Shown here one piece after another: positions 62,234 to 64,000 of a DNA stretch of 64,000 bases. The translations under genes were made by a program, and so were the position numbers. Origin of the DNA: Methylosinus sporium (lineage in GTDB: Bacteria > Pseudomonadota > Alphaproteobacteria > Rhizobiales > Beijerinckiaceae); the NCBI RefSeq assembly GCF_003113265.1, contig NZ_PUIV01000003.1, positions 1 to 64,000 of the forward strand, read 5' to 3'. The number at the start of each line of letters is the position of its first letter. The first letter of the stretch is position 1. Under the pieces are notes generated by a model. That model was given only the letters and a program-made list of their open reading frames with translations. It was not told the DNA's origin and made no database searches.

Positions 62234-63133
62234 ATGGACCGCTTCGACACGATCACGGCCTTCATCGCGGTCGTCGACCATAAGGGCTTTGCGCCGGCCG
62301 CGCGAAGCCTCGGCGTCTCGGCGTCTTTGGTGACGCGGCTCGTCGCCGCGCTCGAGGAGCGGCTCGGCGTACGGCTTCTGCAACGAACGACCCGCTCCGT
62401 CGGCTTGACGGATGCGGGCGCGCGCTTTCTCGAGCGCGCCCGACGGATCGTCGCCGATCTCGAGGAGGCCGAGCGCGTCGCGGAGAATGAGCAGAGCGCG
62501 CCGAGAGGACGGCTGAGCCTGTCCGCGCCGCTGATGTTCGGTCGCATGCACATAGGGCCGTTGATCGGCCGCTATATGAACGCGCATCCGCGGCTATCGG
62601 TCGAGCTGTCGCTCTCCGATCGCTTCGTCGATCTCGTGGAGGAAGGATTCGATCTCGCTCTGCGCATCGGCCACTTGTCCGACTCCGCGCTGGTCGCGCG
62701 CAAGATGGGCGCGACGCGGCGGGTCGTCGTCGGCTCTCCGGCCTATCTCGAGACGAGACACAAGCCCACGACGCCCGCCGATCTCGAGCGCCATCGGTTG
62801 ATTTCCTGCACGTCCCTGACGCCGGCCGGCCGCTGGCGCTTCTGGTCGGGCGGCGAACGCTTCGACGTCGATGCGGCGCCCGCCTATGTGACGAACAGCG
62901 CCGAGGCGGCGATCTGGCATGCCGAGAACAATGGCGGACTGACCATCGCCGCCGGCTATCAGATCATCGAGCTGGTCCGCGCCGGCAGGCTCGCGGTCGT
63001 GCTCGCCGATTATGAGCCGGCGCCGCTGCCGATCCATTTCGTCTATCCGAGCGCGCGGCTTCTGTCGGCGAAAGTCCGATCTCTGATCGACCTCGCGGCG
63101 CGGGAATGCGATTGGACCTTCGTGGATTTCTGA
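62234..63133 (+). CDS. LysR-family regulator
   Basis: A 299-residue LysR regulator: helix-turn-helix in the first 60 residues (GFAPAARSLGVSASLVTRLVAALEERLGVRLL) and a substrate-binding domain with the CrgA-like pattern (SLSDRFVDLVEEGFDLALRIG, VTNSAEAAIWHAENNGGL). Probably controls the divergent DUF1348 gene 127 bases away. Confidence 0.9.
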   Translation: MDRFDTITAFIAVVDHKGFAPAARSLGVSASLVTRLVAALEERLGVRLLQRTTRSVGLTDAGARFLERARRIVADLEEAERVAENEQSAPRGRLSLSAPLMFGRMHIGPLIGRYMNAHPRLSVELSLSDRFVDLVEEGFDLALRIGHLSDSALVARKMGATRRVVVGSPAYLETRHKPTTPADLERHRLISCTSLTPAGRWRFWSGGERFDVDAAPAYVTNSAEAAIWHAENNGGLTIAAGYQIIELVRAGRLAVVLADYEPAPLPIHFVYPSARLLSAKVRSLIDLAARECDWTFVDF

Positions 63134-63171
63134 CGCTCGCCCGATGGGCGGCGGGGCGATGTCTCTATCGG

Positions 63172-63378
63172 TCAGCGCCGCGCGAAATGCGTGTCGAGCA
63201 AACCTCGCTGGCGCAGACGGATGAAGGATCGCGCATCGTCCACATCCTCGGCCAAGTCGAGCAGCGCAACCGATGATCCGAGCCGACCAGCGTCGAACAA
63301 TCTTGGCCTTTCCGACCTGCCGATAGCGCGAGCTTGCCCGCATTTTCTTGCGCCGAGGCCCTTGACCCGGTAGCTCAT
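63172..63378 (-). CDS. Small hypothetical ORF divergent from a TetR gene
   Basis: A 68-residue frame (MSYRVKGLGARKCGQAR ... LLDLAEDVDDARSFIRLRQRGLLDTHFARR). The second half looks protein-like with a helix pattern, but there is no clear ribosome-binding site and no family. It shares the palindromic region at 63388 with the TetR gene. It may be a shadow frame. Confidence 0.3.
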   Translation of the reverse strand: MSYRVKGLGARKCGQARAIGRSERPRLFDAGRLGSSVALLDLAEDVDDARSFIRLRQRGLLDTHFARR

Positions 63379-63387
63379 GCGCCGTAG

Positions 63388-63403
63388 GTATGTGTGCACA
63401 TAC
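63388..63403. promoter_or_regulatory. Candidate TetR operator
   Basis: GTATGTG (63388-63394) and CACATAC (63397-63403) are exact inverted arms with a two-base centre, 16 bases before the TetR start codon. TetR proteins usually bind such short dyads in their own promoter. A further TTACATAC follows directly. Confidence 0.6.
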
Positions 63404-63419
63404 TTACATACGAGGCGAC

Positions 63420-64000
63420 ATGCACTCCGACGACATAGTCCGCAAGCCCCGAGCTCGCGACCGCCAAGCCACTCGCGACGCTCTGATCGCGGCCGCAGCG
63501 ACGGCGTTCGCCGAATGCGGCTACGAGGGAGCGACGACGCGCGCCATCGCCGACGCCGCAGGATGCTCGGAGGCCCTGATCCAGCGATATTTCAGCGGCA
63601 AGGAAGGCCTGCTGCTCGCGGTGCTCGACAAGGAGGATGACCGCTCCGACGCGGCGCTCTTCCTGGGGCGCCCGCTTTGTTCGACCATGGCGCAAGAAGC
63701 GCGCGAGATGCTCGCGCATTTGGTCGAGAAAATCTCGGAACGTTCGGACCGAATTCGCATCGTGATCTCGAGAGCCCTGCTCGATCGAGCCTTCAAAACG
63801 CATTTGAACCGCATCTGGATCCGTGAAGAAATCAGGAGTGGCCTCGAGGCGCGGCTCGCTCTCTACGTCGACGCTGGAATTGCCGAACCTGATCTCGATG
63901 TCGGCTCCGCCGCCGAAATGCTGCTGAGCCTGGGCTTCGAGCTGGGTTTCGTCCATCGCGAGATTCTCGAAACTTCACCCGAAATGACGAGGCGGCTTCT
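63420..64000 (+). CDS. TetR-family regulator, cut by the window end
   Basis: At least 193 residues. The N-terminal helix-turn-helix is typical (TRDALIAAAATAFAECGYEGATTRAIADAAGCSEALIQRYFSGKEGLLLAVLD); the ligand-binding part follows and the frame is open at 64000. GAGGCG lies before ATG 63420. The palindrome at 63388 is its likely operator. Its targets are outside the window. Confidence 0.85.
   Translation, partial: MHSDDIVRKPRARDRQATRDALIAAAATAFAECGYEGATTRAIADAAGCSEALIQRYFSGKEGLLLAVLDKEDDRSDAALFLGRPLCSTMAQEAREMLAHLVEKISERSDRIRIVISRALLDRAFKTHLNRIWIREEIRSGLEARLALYVDAGIAEPDLDVGSAAEMLLSLGFELGFVHREILETSPEMTRRL

Overview
The window reads as the genome of an alphaproteobacterium, most likely Hyphomicrobiales. 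The sequence is GC-rich. The right-hand chromosomal block has the order accC-accB-aroQ-dsbA-lptD-lptG, and the left part is a conjugative element of the type known from Mesorhizobium ICEs and related plasmids. A Methylocystaceae/Beijerinckiaceae host is only an impression; nothing in the window proves it.

Positions 1 to about 36 kb are the body of an integrative and conjugative element (ICE). From the left: a 5'-truncated Toprim primase-like gene, a DUF2493 gene, small accessory genes and a DUF736 gene. An inserted defence island of about 8 kb follows (5.1-12.5 kb). It holds a DUF4062-STAND ATPase-TPR protein with a translationally coupled partner of unknown family, and a convergent two-gene type I CBASS (CD-NTase plus S-4TM pore effector). 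Next is a regulatory module that looks like qseC/qseM and a frameshift-joined fseA of ICEMlSym-R7A, then an AlpA-like DNA-binding protein (candidate RdfS). The replication and partition block has repA, with DnaA boxes and iteron-like repeats in its 3' end, then parA and small coupled ORFs. The transfer block is DUF2840, traF peptidase, DUF736, lytic transglycosylase, an oriT-like region, relaxase rlxS, traG, a CopG-type protein and trbBCDEJKLFGI with a DUF2274 gene and a LysR gene. A GNAT/XRE-cupin pair is inserted before trbB. trbL carries a one-base frameshift, so conjugation may be dead unless this is a sequence error.

Positions 36 to 48.6 kb are accessory. They hold an XRE regulator with its palindrome, orphan proteins, a FitAB/VapBC-type toxin-antitoxin pair, and a catabolic cluster (tautomerase, aldehyde dehydrogenase, AraC regulator, enoyl-CoA hydratase, CoA-transferase, fumarylacetoacetase, DUF302, alpha/beta hydrolase). 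A decayed second copy of the toxin-antitoxin locus follows. A 3' fragment of a tRNA-Gly at 48.6 kb marks an integration scar. I see no integrase, so the limits of the ICE are not resolved.

From 48.75 kb on the sequence looks chromosomal: tRNA-Thr(UGU), UDP-glucuronate decarboxylase, a LuxR-type regulator, an IS5-type remnant, accC/accB (fatty acid synthesis), aroQ (shikimate pathway), a DsbA-family thiol oxidoreductase, lptD/lptG (LPS export), an acyltransferase, a PNPOx-like protein, a DsrE protein, a DUF1348 protein, a LysR regulator, and a TetR regulator cut by the window end.
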